Below, in pieces: positions 32,040-43,496 of a stretch of 64,000 nucleotides of DNA. Origin of the DNA: Arion vulgaris (lineage: Eukaryota > Mollusca > Gastropoda > Stylommatophora > Arionidae); contig CM036756.1 in the NCBI GenBank assembly GCA_020796225.1, positions 58,558,616-58,622,615 on the forward strand, in the 5' to 3' direction. The translations under genes and the position numbers were made by a program. The notes under the pieces are model-generated. The model was not told the origin of the DNA. It searched no databases and was given only the letters and a program-made list of their open reading frames with translations. Every line of letters begins with the position of its first letter. The stretch's first letter is position 1.

Positions 32040-32985
32040 TATGTTCTGTTAGAAATAATGACATTTTGTTGTAGTACTAGTACTGAAACTGCTAACACTA
32101 GTGAAGAGAACGACGTTGGGGAACTCTTAAACAAATTTCTTTTTGCAGACGACCAAGCGATCGTATCAACAACAGAGGAACAGCTACACCAACACATTAA
32201 CATATTCCAGTTAGCATGGAACGAATACAATATGAGAATAAACATCAACAAAACTGAAGTAATGACATTCTCTAGAGAGGAAAACATCACCAATATATCC
32301 ATTGACAAACGTCCATTAAAACAAGTCAAAGACTGTACATACCTAGGGAGCATCTTTTCTGCAAACGGAAGAATAACTAACGAAATCCAACATAGATGCA
32401 ACAAAGCAAATCAAATCCTAAGGAGATGGCGCCAATTTAAAAAATGCAAAGAGGCCACCATGGACACAAAAAGAGCAATGTTCAACACAATATTTCTCCC
32501 TACCTTATGTTATCAGTGCCAAACCTGAACACAGACATTAAATGAGAGAAGAAAACTAGTCACAACAGAGATGAAGTGTCTACGAAGAATGCTGGGAGTA
32601 ACAAGAAGAGACCGGTTGAGAAATGAAGACATCAGGAAAAAATGGGTACAACATCAGTACTGAACTTTATCAAGAAGCAACAAATTAAATGGTTCGGCCA
32701 CATAAGCAGATTACCAAAAGGCAGTGCAACAAAGAGAGCAATGTTGCTCCGATACAATGGATACAAAGCAAAAGGTCAGCCACGCAAAAGGTGGACCTCA
32801 GAAATAACAGAGACAACGAAAGACTTTTATGAAGCACACACAAAAAGCCCGTGCTAGAAATCTCTTCTTACCCTGAAGCTGTGAGGCAAATCAGGATTGG
32901 AGAAGAGAAGAAAGACAAGGTGCATAGAAAGGCTCGCTCCTGGTGTTCCTTTTTCGACTTGACGCTGAAAGCAAAACAGGATTAG
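32040..32985 (+). mobile_element. LINE L-B, longest copy, reverse transcriptase C-terminal half
   Basis: The frame from 32058 has FLFADDQAIV (palm motif), INKTEVMTFSRE and CTYLGSIFSANG, typical of non-LTR reverse transcriptase motifs C to E. It is broken by a stop at 32526 and a frameshift near 32640, then continues with VTTEMKCLRRMLGVTRRDR, FIKKQQIKWFGHISRLPKGS and GQPRKRWTSEITE. The 3' region reaches about 32985. The front of the reverse transcriptase and the endonuclease are missing. Six fragments of this family occur in the window. Confidence 0.92.
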
Positions 32986-33054
32986 AGAATAGATACAGTA
33001 CTAGTATTGCTGGTGGTGACGGTAGGGGTTGTGACGATGAGACTATTAGATGGA

Positions 33055-33200
33055 GCCGTAACAGTAGCATCAGCAGTAGTACTATTATAAGCAGTAGTAC
33101 TAGTATAAGCAGTAGTACTATTATAAGCAGTAGTACTAGTATACGTAGTACAGTATGCATAGTACTAGTATAAGTAGTACAGTATAAGCAGTAGTCTCTT
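33055..33200. repeat. AGTACTA/AGCAGT simple repeats
   Basis: GTAGTACTATTATAAGCA-type trinucleotide-biased repeats; more of the same occurs at 33315-33400 and 33704-33735, so the tract has been cut by two insertions (L-C and S7). Confidence 0.8.
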
Positions 33201-33312
33201 TCTTCTTCTCTTCTTCCATCATTGACTTCTTTATAGAAGTGTTGGGGGTGAAACGTAGTGATCATGTGTTGTTGTTTTAGGGCACTTTGTAAGCTGATAT
33301 TCATGTTCGTAA
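33196..33312 (-). mobile_element. LINE L-C 3' end
   Basis: Minus strand encodes MNISLQSALKQQHMITTF and FYKEVNDGRREEE, matching the end of L-C at 60970-61090 (MNISLQSVLKHAH). A very short 3' insertion inside a simple-repeat tract. Confidence 0.82.
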
Positions 33313-33436
33313 AGCTGTTCTTAAGCAGTAGTAGTACTAGTGATAGCAGTGGCAGTAGCAGTACTAGTAGTAGCAGTTACTAGCAGTAGTCTAGCACTAG
33401 CACTATCACCAGCTCCAGCAGCAAAAAGTAATAGTA

Positions 33437-33703
33437 AAGAGGAACCCTTTCATACCTAGTGGAATTATGAGAGTCAATACAGTGTTAGAACTGTATTTTT
33501 CATTGACGTGGCAACGATGGGTGATGTGGTACATCAGCCGCGCTTTATATCCCCAGAGCGTGTCGGTACCCAGTTGAGCTAAACGCGATTCTGAGGAAGA
33601 CTCGCAGTCTGGAAAATTCCACACGCGCATTAGCAAGGACTGAACCAGACCACCAGCACTTCGAAGTGAGTTCACTAACAACTACGCTACAGCGGCTCTC
33701 AAC
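33437..33703 (-). mobile_element. S7 SINE copy
   Basis: Minus-strand head GAGCCGCTGTAGCGTAGTTG followed by a Cys/Leu-free tRNA-like region, body with GTACCCAGTTGAGC and ACAGTGTTAGAACTGTATT. Perfect 10 bp flanks AGTAATAGTA at 33427-33436 and 33704-33713. Confidence 0.85.
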
Positions 33704-33924
33704 AGTAATAGTAGTAGTAGTAATAGTAGTGGTAGTATAAACTCGCTACACGTACAGATTATGACAGTCTGTATATTTTTGTTAGTCGCTGTGCTTTTTC
33801 GAATCCAATTACACTTAGTGGTCAATTGCATTCATGTGGGCTGGAATCAGCCGACTAAATTATAATGACCGACCACTGAGGTGTCGAACAGTGCTATAAA
33901 CGCTGATTATCGAAAAAAGGGAAG

Positions 33925-34205
33925 ACTGCAGTAAAACTTGGTAAATAGCGAAACACGTACAAACAAAGTACTATAGTTTTACAAAATACAGAAACAGTGA
34001 CGATAAACAGCAATGTTTTGAAATTAGATACGTTTGAATGTTTCTGTAATCGTCCATTTGTAAGTGTTTATTGAAATTCGTCACTCCTGTTGTATCGTTT
34101 GCTTGATAAAGGCCTTTTGGTCGAAACGTTGGTGTTTATCGTTACTGTTTCTGTATTTGGTAAAACTATAGTACTTTGTTTGTACGTGTTTAGCTAAAAA
34201 CGCTG
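33925..34205. mobile_element. PLE terminal repeats in inverted arrangement
   Basis: Left arm (about 33945-34025) has AACACGTACAAACAAAGTAC and AGTTTTACAAAATACAG. The right arm (about 34120-34200) is its reverse complement, GTACTTTGTTTGTACGTGTT. Between them lies one PLE terminal segment with CTTGATAAAGGCCTTTTGG then TCGAAACGTTGG at 34103-34132. No reverse transcriptase remains. Confidence 0.78.
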
Positions 34206-34509
34206 ACGTCTGAACAAAACAAAGTAATTTAAGAAACTTACACACACATATACACCCTACAATTTTCCATTTTTTTTTATCAGCGTAAAATAAATGTATA
34301 ATATAAGTTGTACATAATGTTCTTTAAAAGTTATTTTTTCAAATTTTGATTGTACAAAAAGTAGCTATTGGAGGGAAACAAATACATAGAAAGTGTCAGT
34401 CGGAGTCTTCGATAATGAGAAACTAAGGTGAGTTTGGTTTTTTTGTCTATGGTAGGCAAGTCTCTGGGATCAAAAGATAGAAGTTGCTTTATCTGTGGCG
34501 TTGCCTCCA

Positions 34510-34870
34510 ATAACATACGGCCGTCGGGTTCAGGTTAAAATTCTAGGAAATAAGATCACAACCGTCGCTTACCCTCGCATCTCAGTGCTGTTATATATTG
34601 AAAAATGGATTAAAAAATAACACAATATGTTAAGTCAAGTTATTTTATGTTACAAGTTAAATTGAAAGTTAAGGAATATCAGTATTATTAATTGTTGTCA
34701 TCAATAAATAACAATAGACTCATAGAGCTGAGTAAAATTGCAAATAAAATACTTACAATGTTCTATCAAACACATAATAAAATCCAGCACCCGTTAAACA
34801 GGATTTTTCGATTTCCCGTTTGAGCTAATCGGCCTTATGGTGCCGGGGACAATGGTCTGTGCAATCGATA
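34510..34870 (+). repeat. Dispersed repeat R, copy 2
   Basis: Second copy of the repeat at 8405-8790: AATTCTAGGAAATAAGATC, TTTTATGTTACAAGTTA, TCAATAAATAACAATAGAC and CGGCCTTATGGTGCCGGGG in the same order. Class unknown. Confidence 0.7.
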
Positions 34871-34929
34871 AATGGTAAAGGAAAGAAATTGTGATGATGG
34901 TAGGTACATAAGAAAAACGTTGAATATTG

Positions 34930-35490
34930 GTAATAATTTATCACAAATTACGCAATGGTAATGTCAAGCAAGAGACGACATGTGAGCAAAGAATGTATTA
35001 GTTTCCAGCATAGAAACTGCAGTTTTATTCTTTATTTTGAATTGTAATAACCTGGGTAATCTTGATAGCACATTTTGCATTACAGTGTGTCAAACGCAAC
35101 CAGATTTGGACCGGCTTGTGCAGTTAGTTCAACCACAATCTCCTCATAAAATTTGCAATCTACTCATTTATAAGTTATTGTCCAGTTCTCTCTGTCTCTC
35201 ATTCGCGTTCTATGCTTTCTCTCAGTAATATGATTTGTACATAATATTAGCTTATGCATGCAAATTGGGTAATTTATATGTTTGTATATGTTAAGGGTAT
35301 CTGGCCCTCTACATTGCGAAATGTTTCAGGTCCTGCCCCTGGCATATAAATGGTTGTCCTCCTTGGTATTACAGTAAATAAAGATTTTAGATTTCAGCAC
35401 AAAATTCTTTGCTTAGTTTTGGATTGGATTTCTTTTAATTTCTATATACTGTTAGACGTTCTGAGCAAGTCTCTTGCTGTTGTATTCTAA
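34930..35490. other. Unassigned sequence
   Basis: No known family recognised. A GTAAATAAAGATTTTAG stretch near 35375 looks like a 3' end with a polyadenylation signal, but I cannot assign an element. Confidence 0.35.
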
Positions 35491-35494
35491 TAAT

Positions 35495-35995
35495 TATGCT
35501 ATATGGGCACCACCTTCAGTTTGTATGCAGCTGTCATGATGTACTCTGTGTGCATCACCGTCAGTTTGTATGCAGCTGTCATGATATACTCTGTGTGCAC
35601 CATGTCAGTCGGTATACAGTTGTCATGATATACTATAGGTGCACCACCGTCAGTTTGTATGCAGCTGTCATGGTATACTTTATGTCACCACCGTCAGTTT
35701 GTATGCAGCTGTCATGATGTACTCTGTGTGCACCACCGTCAGTCGGTATACAGTTGTCATGATATACTATAGGTGCACCACCTTCAGTTTGTATGAGGCT
35801 GTCATGGTATACTCTATGTGCACCATGTCAGCCGGTATGCAGCTGTCATGGTATACTCTATGTGCACCACCGTCAATTTGTATGCAGCTGTCATGATATA
35901 CTCTATGTGCACCACCGTAAGTTTGTATGCAGCTGTCATCATATACTCTATGTGCACCACCTTCAGTTTGTATGCAGCTGTCATAATATACATAT
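35495..35995. repeat. 45 bp minisatellite
   Basis: About eleven units with GCACCACCGTCAGTTTGTAT, GCAGCTGTCATGATATACTC and TATGT. Two unit types alternate (GTTTGTATGCAGC and GTCGGTATACAGT). His/Cys-rich frames are artefacts. Confidence 0.93.
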
Positions 35996-36524
35996 ATGAA
36001 TCAATGACTTTAAGATCTCTTGTCATGTAATCTAGTTATTGTTTGTTGAAATTGTTCTTATAATCTTTGCCTAGATTATGTATTTAGAAAGTCACTTGCA
36101 GTAATATTTCCTCTAGTCTGTCAATTCTGTCTGGAAGACAAAATCTTTGTCAGAAAATAAAGAACGTTTATTTGAAGAGGTTGTTGAAATACCGCATTGA
36201 TTCAAATACAACAATATTCTCAAAATACGATTCACTAGGTTCGAGGGCGTTCTACTATTGAAAAAAATAACAAATCCCATAAAGTAAATATTTATTCAGC
36301 TCTATACTTACTTCCAGTCATAATTACCATTTTCACTTTTTTAAAATTATTATTCCAGACCACCTTTAGTTGTACTAGGATTAGATTCGTGGTGTGAGTT
36401 CTTGTAACGTGTTGTTTTCAATCATATTTATGTTATTTAAAACATGTTATTCTATAGAACTGTTACACAATGGAGTGACAACTAGTTCTTCCCTTCTGCT
36501 GTAGTTATCCACAAAAGCAATAAC

Positions 36525-37215
36525 TGTTTGCTTGATCTATAACCAACAACTATATGCTCGATCTACACAACCAATAACTATATGTTCGACACACAAAACC
36601 AACAACTATATGCTCGATCTACACAATCAACAACTATATGCTCGATCTACACAATCAACAACTATATGCTCGATCTACAAAACCAAGCAACTAATATATG
36701 CTCGATCTACACAATCAACAACTATATCGATCTACAAACCAACAACTATATGTTCGATCTACACAACCAACAACTATATGCTCGATCTACACAATCAACA
36801 ACTATATGCTCGATCTACACAATCAACAACTATATGCTCGATCTACACAACCAACAACTATATGCTCGATCTACAAAACCAACAACTATATGCTCGATCT
36901 ACACAATCAACAACTATATGTCGATCTACAAAACCAACAACTATATGATCGATCTACACAATCAACAACTTTATGTCGATCTACACAACCAACAACTATA
37001 TGTTCGATCTACACAACCAACAACTATATGCTCGATCTACACAACCAACAACTATATGTTCGATCTACACAACCAACAACTATATGTTCGATCTACACAA
37101 CCAACAACTATATGTTCGATCTACACAACCAACACTATGTTCGATCTACACAATCAACAACTATATGTTCGATCTACACAACCAACAACTTTATGTTCGA
37201 TCTACAAACAACAAC
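36525..37215. repeat. 28 bp satellite (TATATGCTCGATCTACACAA)
   Basis: About 24 units of TATATGCTCGATCTACACAA plus TCAACAAC. Left units mostly have GCTCG and AATCAAC, right units GTTCG and AACCAAC, so variants are regionally clustered. Unrelated to the 28 bp array at 27.5 kb. Confidence 0.94.
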
Positions 37216-38840
37216 TATTGTTGGTTTCGTTTATTAATTGTCGTCTCACACAGACAACCAGTTGATTGTCCTGTCTTATACTTTATGAATGCTTTTCTTT
37301 ATGAACCCGTACTGTTAAACTTACCGTGACTTTTTTTTTCGCATACACCGAATCCAAAACTATCAGAAACATCAAACATTTTAGTATTCTACATGTTATT
37401 TATTTCTCTGTCTCGTGCATTGATGTTAATTTGATATTCATTTTGCAGCTTCTCATTCCTTTATTTACTTGGGACGTCAACATAAGCCTATGGTGGTATT
37501 GGTAATTTATTGACACATTCGCTTCCGATGTGACCCAATTTCTTTTCCGCATTTTCTAGCTTGAAATATAATTAAATTGTATTCAATTAACAAATGTTAC
37601 TAAACTCCAGATCAGTCCACGATGTAGAAATTATATAGTTCTGCTGTAGATAAAAATATAAAATGTAATCAGAATGCCGTAATATAAATTTAACACTAAT
37701 TTTATATTAAATAATGTGTGGTGCAGTATGCGGAATTTGGGTTACTTTGGTTGACAATCCGGGCTTACGTTGCGGCAGTTAGTACGGTATGAGTTAATAT
37801 CAGTGTCAAATGTCTTTTTCTGCACTAATTAACACAATGTGTGGTTGATCTTGCCTTGCTATCGCACAAACTACAAGCCATGCAGGAAAAATTAGATTCT
37901 CATGAGTCACTGGAGTTTTATAACCGGTATCAGTCTTGAGATAGATGTACGTATTGGTTCTCTATCCTTAGATCTAGTCAGAAACATTTTGGAGCTCTAT
38001 TCAGATGGTAAGTTTATAATATTCAGCAGGACATTAAATTGTACATATTACCTGCTGGTAAGAATTTAAAATCAGGAGACCGTCAGAGCTGTCTGGTGCC
38101 GCAACATTGAGCTAACTAGAATTCTATGACTTGAAAGGAAAATCAGGAAGTTTGTACCGTTCAAAAGAGTCGCTAGGACGAACATCAGTGGAGCCGAAAG
38201 AACAAAATAGACTTGTTTGATACAGAACAATAGTGCTGACTAGTAATCCTTAGAGAAAAGAAAACGAAGGAAGAATCTACTCTCAGTAAAATCGATTTGA
38301 GTTACAGGCGCACAAAAGCTGACCTACTCGCAGTTATGCAAATATATGCAAGTACAGTGATACTAACAAAATACTACCAAAATAACTTAGTGAAACTTGT
38401 TGTTCTTAGAGCCAAAAAAGAAAAGAAATACCTAAAGTCATTCTTTTGCTTTTTGGGTTGGAGAGGAAGGTTTGGGGTATAATGTGGATGGCGAAACATG
38501 GACATTGATATGCAAATGAATTAAGGTGGGAGACCCACCCAGAACAAGGGTTCTTTTTTTTTAAAATTCACAGAAAAATAACTAACAAACATATTTTCAT
38601 TCAATTTGGCCACCTGTTGCAAAAGGTATCGTTTTCGAGGATGAACAATGTTTAGTGTATGCACTGCAATTAGTTATTTAAAAATAATTAATTTTCTTAC
38701 AAATATATTGTAACCTCCCCCAACCCTCCCTTCATCGTGTAGGGAATTTCACAAATATAAGAAGTGCAAAGAATGACAAACTTGCATATGATGTACATAT
38801 CACGTGCATATATGTGTTAGGTTTCATGTGTGGTCGATAC
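37216..38840. other. Longest stretch without an assigned repeat
   Basis: About 1.6 kb A+T-rich sequence. The only frames are short (for example 38297-38482, 61 codons, Lys-rich, no recognisable motif). I see no promoter or splice pattern that would support an exon. Confidence 0.4.
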
Positions 38841-38844
38841 TATA

Positions 38845-38965
38845 CAGGGCAGTGCCGTGCCGTGCTATACAGAGAGGCAGCCACATCATGCGGCACCGTA
38901 AGGGGGCATAGAAGCGAAATCAAAATACAATTTGAACCATTCAATAATTAAAATTCTTTAAGCAA
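38845..38965 (-). repeat. Dispersed repeat X, copy 2
   Basis: Minus-strand match to 17650-17800 and 63290-63410: CATGCGGCACCGTAAGGGGG, AGAAGCGAAATCAAAATACA and TTTGAACCATT. Its left edge has a GTGCCGTGCCGTGCT stutter. Confidence 0.75.
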
Positions 38966-39120
38966 CGCTTTTCTTTTTTTGTCTTAGTTATTCCCATATT
39001 GATGTATACGATTTATTATGTATCGCATGCCTCTGTATAAGCACTTTCGGTGCCCTTTGATTGACTGACTCAAAAAAAGTTATTCTGACCAGAAGCATGG
39101 AAATAATTGGACATTCGATT

Positions 39121-39290
39121 TGTTTGTTTTCCGATCCAGAAGCACTTGAGCTTTTCAGCTCTCGGCTCGGTGCCATGGACATCGTAACCCTTCGGTTCGG
39201 TGCCACGAACACCGTAAATCTGGGAACCCGCACACACAGAGGATAGTCACCGTAGTCCAACGCGCTACGAACACGCTGGGCAGACGGGCG
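39121..39290 (-). mobile_element. S1 SINE with internal deletion
   Basis: Minus-strand S1 lacking about 35 bp that include much of the B-box arm; AAATCTGGGAACCCGCAC joins the middle part to the head. Flanked by GACATTCGATT (39110-39120) and GATATTCGATT (39291-39301), an 11 bp target duplication with one difference. Confidence 0.92.
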
Positions 39291-39395
39291 GATATTCGAT
39301 TACGGCAGAAAACAAATATTGACGCTGAATATCACATCAACGAATTATGTATATAGAAATCAGCATTGGCGAGTAGTTTGAAAAAGAATTATATA

Positions 39396-41045
39396 AATAA
39401 TTAGACTATTCGCTGCACAATGCTTATCTTTTCTTGGAACAACTGAACATTTGTTGCAGCCTAATCAAGGTAACTTCCTAAAGTTGGTTGAATTGCTTTC
39501 TGAGTTCGATCAGGTTTATGGAAGAACACATCAGGATAGTTCAACGCAAGTCTGATAAATGGTCTGTGACTTATCTAAGCAATAATATATAAGATTAGTT
39601 AATAAATTTGATGGAACATTTAATTTTAAGCAAAATTGTCGAAATAACAAAAGTAAAAGGAACCCTTTCATACCTCGTGGTATATAGGTCAATACAGTGT
39701 TAGGACTGTATTTTCATTGACCGTCGGCACATGATGGGTGATGTGGTCAGCATCACGCCGACCACCTTTACTTTCCCAGAGCATGTCTGGTACCCAGTTG
39801 AGGCTGGGTCGACCTGAGAGCCATGGCGGTCGGGAAAAATTTACGTGCATTGCGGAGCAAATTCAACCAGCTTTGCAAAGCGAGTTCACTAACAACTACG
39901 CTACAGCGGCTCTCCCGAAATAACAAACGTCACTAAATATGTGTCGATAATCGCCGATTGTCCCCCAGACATAAGTCATGTTGAACAGCTCTACTTAACA
40001 ATAAGAGTTGTCGATTTTATTTTTATTCAAAATAAATATGAAATTGTAGAATTCTTTATTGTTTTTTTAAGCTGGTTTTTAGCCAGAGAGGGTTTGGCAG
40101 AACTTATACTGACACATTTGAAAAAGTTAGGTTTTGAGTAAAAGTGGCTTAGATGACAAGGCTATGACAACGGAGCTAATATGAAAGGAGTAAGAAAGGG
40201 TGTACAAAATATAACACCTGAAAAATATCCAAGAGCGTTTAATGTGCCCTGCACATATCGTTCCTTAAACCTAGTTGTGAATGATGCAGCGTCTTCTTCT
40301 ACAGAAACAACTTTTTTCTATTGTACAAGAACTTGACACTTTTTTCCTGATTATACAAAGCGTTGGGAAGTTCTAAAAACATATGTATCACAATTAACTT
40401 TAAAACCATTGAGTTCTACTAAATAGTCAAACAGAGTAGATTGGTTAAAACCTTTAAGATTTCAACTTTACGAAATCTGTGATGCATTATTCTAAATAAT
40501 ACAAAACAACAATAGAGATGCAGAAACTAAAGTTAAAACAAAAGGGTTAGAAAAAAGTATTTCAAAATTACAACTTTAGATGTGATGTAATTCTTTGGCA
40601 TGTATTTTATTTGAAATAAATTCAATCTTGTAGCACTTGTAATCTGTAACTATAAATTTGTCAGATTGTGTAAGGTTGTATCAGAAACTATACAAACAGT
40701 GAAAAGTTATAGACAATCTGAATAATATCAGATACAAATTGCTGCTAATGAGATTGCTGAGAATCTTGAATGCAGTACATAATTTCCTGCCGAAACTGAA
40801 GTTCGAGTCAGAAAGAAAGAGCGTCAATTTGAGTATGAAGAAGCTGTCGATGACAGAGGAGAATAAATTTAAAATAAATTGTTTCAATTATATTCTGAAA
40901 ATTACCCTTAATTCTCTTAATGAACGATTCACGGTTCTGGAAACTCATAGCAACAATTTTCAGTTTTTATATGACATTTTAAAACTCGAGGATATAGATG
41001 AGAAAAAGCTAGAAAATTATTGTATCAGTCTCCAGTCAATACTTT
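39396..41045 (+). pseudogene. Degenerate hAT transposase (ZMYM1-like), interrupted
   Basis: Plus-strand remnants line up as one hAT transposase of the kind annotated as zinc finger MYM-type 1-like. About 39396 has LFAAQCLSFLGTTEHL. Then come ADCPPDISHVEQL (39950), QGYDNGANMKGVRKGVQN and PCTYRSLNLVVNDAAS (40160-40300), RWEVLKTYVSQL (40360) and KFKINCFNYILKITLNSLNE (40865). GYDNGANM and the PC..RSLNL block are the conserved catalytic-core neighbours. Several stops and frameshifts show it is dead, and an S7 SINE sits inside it. Confidence 0.85.
39652..39915 (-). mobile_element. S7 SINE nested in the hAT pseudogene
   Basis: Minus-strand head GAGCCGCTGTAGCGTAGTTG, body with TCTGGTACCCAGTTGAGGC and ACAGTGTTAGGACTGTATT. 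Perfect 12 bp flanks CGAAATAACAAA at 39640-39651 and 39916-39927. The hAT coding sequence resumes directly after the right flank. Confidence 0.93.
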
Positions 41046-41062
41046 CAAATGTTACCATATTC

Positions 41063-41248
41063 TATGATCAACAAATAAACAGTGTACAGGTATTAAGAGC
41101 TCCGAAAAAATATACAAACACAGGATTCGAACAACTTACCCTATTTTTACGACACCCATCGCCTAGCCTAGCAATACGAGCGTCCTGACGAACACAACCA
41201 GTGAGCTATTCTATAATACCTGTACACTGTTTATTTGTTGATCATATT
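41063..41248. mobile_element. Foldback element with tRNA-like interior
   Basis: Two perfect inverted repeats of about 33 bp (41063-41095 and 41216-41248), containing GATCAACAAATAAACAGTG and its complement, enclose about 120 bp. On the minus strand the interior has TAGCTCACTGGTT (an A-box match) and GTTCGAATCC (B box), spaced about 65 bp apart. So a pol III-type tRNA-like unit is packaged between terminal inverted repeats. The class is unclear; it lies at the 3' end of the hAT remnant. Confidence 0.82.
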
Positions 41249-41249
41249 C

Positions 41250-41635
41250 GTTGCTTTCGTTCTTCCTCTGTTGTTCTTGTAAAAAAACTCATTGTGCTCA
41301 TCTTACCATATTATATGAAACTTTGGATGTTTAAAATTATTTGTGCCAAATTAATTTAATTACTTTGTATCTGAATACTGTTGTAGCTCTGAGACTGTTT
41401 TTAACACTCCCTGTCACTTTAGTTAGTTAGAAAAGACGTTTTTCCAAATTAAAATTAAGTAAACACTACGTAAGAAGATTGCGGTAAACTCCGTACAAGA
41501 GGCCAAACGCAGATAAATCTATTGGGTATGTTCACTGGACATGTTCAATAAGCAACACAAAAAAAACTTAAAAATATGTCATTAATTTTTATTGAATCTA
41601 CACTAGCTGCCATTCAAGACTACACATATCTAATT
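41250..41635. other. Unassigned sequence
   Basis: No recognisable element between the foldback and the L-F fragment. Confidence 0.4.
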
Positions 41636-41639
41636 AACG

Positions 41640-41920
41640 AATTTGCTAACGTAGAAAGTTTATCATCAATATAAGAAAGAGGCAGTCATCATTATGGGCA
41701 TGTGATGAGGAAGGGAGGTTTAGAACACATTGTGACAACCGGTAAAATCGAGGGTAGGCAAGACAGGGGAAGACAGAGAGAGAAAATGTTGGATAGTCTG
41801 ACTTCATTGCACGGTAGAGCGTCAACATCTGAGTTGATAGCAAACACCAACGACAGAGATTTGTGGAGATCCATGATCGCCTGCTCCAGCCGGCACGGCA
41901 CCTGATGATGATGAAAGTTA
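41640..41920 (+). mobile_element. LINE L-F C-terminal fragment
   Basis: Frame 41702-41905 contains MRKGGLEHIVTTGKIEGRQD, then RASTSELIANTNDRDLWRSM and a stop followed by TGATGATGA. The same C-terminus is encoded at 56190-56560 on the minus strand. No catalytic domain left. Confidence 0.9.
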
Positions 41921-41924
41921 GAAG

Positions 41925-42970
41925 GGTAAAACTGTAGTAGATTGTTGATGTCCTTATTTTAAAGTAGTTTATATTTTAAAAACATAAAAATAGCATTTTG
42001 TGCAGTTTTTGTTTTTAAATGACAATCGAAGGTTATTTTACAGAAAAAAAACAATTAAAGGGCGGTATTTCGAAGACTTGCATCATACTGAGACAATATA
42101 TTGCACGGCCCTGATACTATAGTCCACCCGACAACATGTTTTCCCATCTTTCTAAGTTGTGAAGGTATTCTCAATCTTCGCTAAGCTAGTATGTGCAACT
42201 GTTGGATCCAATGGAATTTTCATTTTTCTTTCCAACGAGGCTTTTTATTAATTTGAAACTTTGGATTGTAACAAATTTATTTTCAAAACCCGTTTGCCAA
42301 AACAAATTAACGTTCATTATCATCAATTAGAAAATTAAATTTCTGAGCTGCACGGTGCAATGGAAGAAATTTGCATGGTAAATATTCTATCAACATTAAT
42401 TAAGAATATACATTGTTTTGCTTCTTGCGAAACGTTTGTTTTCTTATTGTAACTCTCAATTTTGTGTTTATATCACATTGGAAAGTGTTAGAAGTTTAGA
42501 AATTTTCACTCCAAATGTATTTCTTTAATTCTAGCCTCAGTAACTGACTAAAAATACTTTTTTTAAATGTAACTTTGAGATCATAAAACTGTTAGTCTTT
42601 GAAACACATCAGTGAAATCAATGAGAATCATTTGTGCATAATGAAAGCGAAGTCTGAAAGTGAAATTTCCAATTCACGAACGTAATTATCCGTCTTTATC
42701 CTTTTTTAAGTGCACGCTTGAAGGGAGTAACAAGAACATGTATCAGTAGCACTTGTGTTGTCTGAGATTTGAATTCGTTGAACTAAGGTCAAAGAATGTT
42801 ACGTTGTGCATGAAAGAGCTGCATCATTTTGTTACTAGACGCTGAAACGTATCTGCAAGCGAAACAATGAAAATGAACACATAGAAAAAGAAAGGTGAAA
42901 TTTCATCAAAAATCCAAAATTTCACAGGCAGCTAAGCAACAGATGATCAACAGCATTTTTATACTACTTT
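41925..42970. other. A+T-rich, unassigned
   Basis: No tandem array, SINE head or coding motif recognised in about 1 kb. Confidence 0.4.
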
Positions 42971-42984
42971 GTGTTACTAGAGCC

Positions 42985-43430
42985 AAACATGAACATTGAG
43001 CAAAGCGCAGTCACAAAAATAACTACATGTGAAATGCGTTGCCTGCGGAAAGTTACCAACAACACAAGAAAAGACAGAATCACTAACATCAGCATAAGAA
43101 AGAAAGTTAGCACAAAACCGTGCTTGAATTACATAGAGAAACAAAGAATGAAGTGGTTTGGCCACTTAATAAGAATGCATCCACAGTATACAGAGTCTTC
43201 TACAACAGAACATCGGAAAGAAGGCAAGAGGAAAACCACGGAAAAGATGGTTAGATGGCGTAGCAGAATCCTGTGAAAGAGCAAAGATAACAATCACACA
43301 AGCCACCAGAAAGCGCAAGACAAAAACAGAAAACCACGACACTGGGCAACAACCCGGTAGCAGTGTGACGACAAAAGAAAGAAGACAGAAAGAAAGGTGA
43401 AGAACATGAAGGGGGAAATTTGAAAACAAA
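42985..43430 (+). mobile_element. LINE L-D C-terminal fragment
   Basis: Frame with TTCEMRCLRKVTNNTRKDRI, YIEKQRMKWFGHLIRM and then, after a frameshift, a segment rich in Lys/Arg ending near 43400. The final HDTGQQPGSSV part recurs at 53065-53100 as RDTWQQPGSNV, linking it to the fragment at 52870-53125. Confidence 0.88.
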
Positions 43431-43496
43431 GAGATTTCACAGTTGATATAATATTTAATGCTGTTAGATTTTAGATTTCTGATGTTGGAATTTTGA

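Noticed and set aside
32891..33304. 137-residue hydrophobic protein (LLLILVLLL)
   Set aside because: Arises from the AGT/ACT simple repeat joined to an L-C LINE end.
35496..36030. His/Cys-rich repeat proteins resembling secreted peptides
   Set aside because: Several frames of the 45 bp array are open at once, with no signal peptide or codon bias.
36532..37329. Three overlapping frames of up to 227 residues
   Set aside because: Translation of the 28 bp satellite in three frames.
40681..41188. 149-residue frame as a host gene
   Set aside because: Its second half matches the hAT transposase pattern and the end runs into the foldback element.
41096..41215. Functional tRNA gene inside the foldback element
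   Set aside because: A and B boxes are present but acceptor and anticodon arms do not pair convincingly, so it is tRNA-like only.
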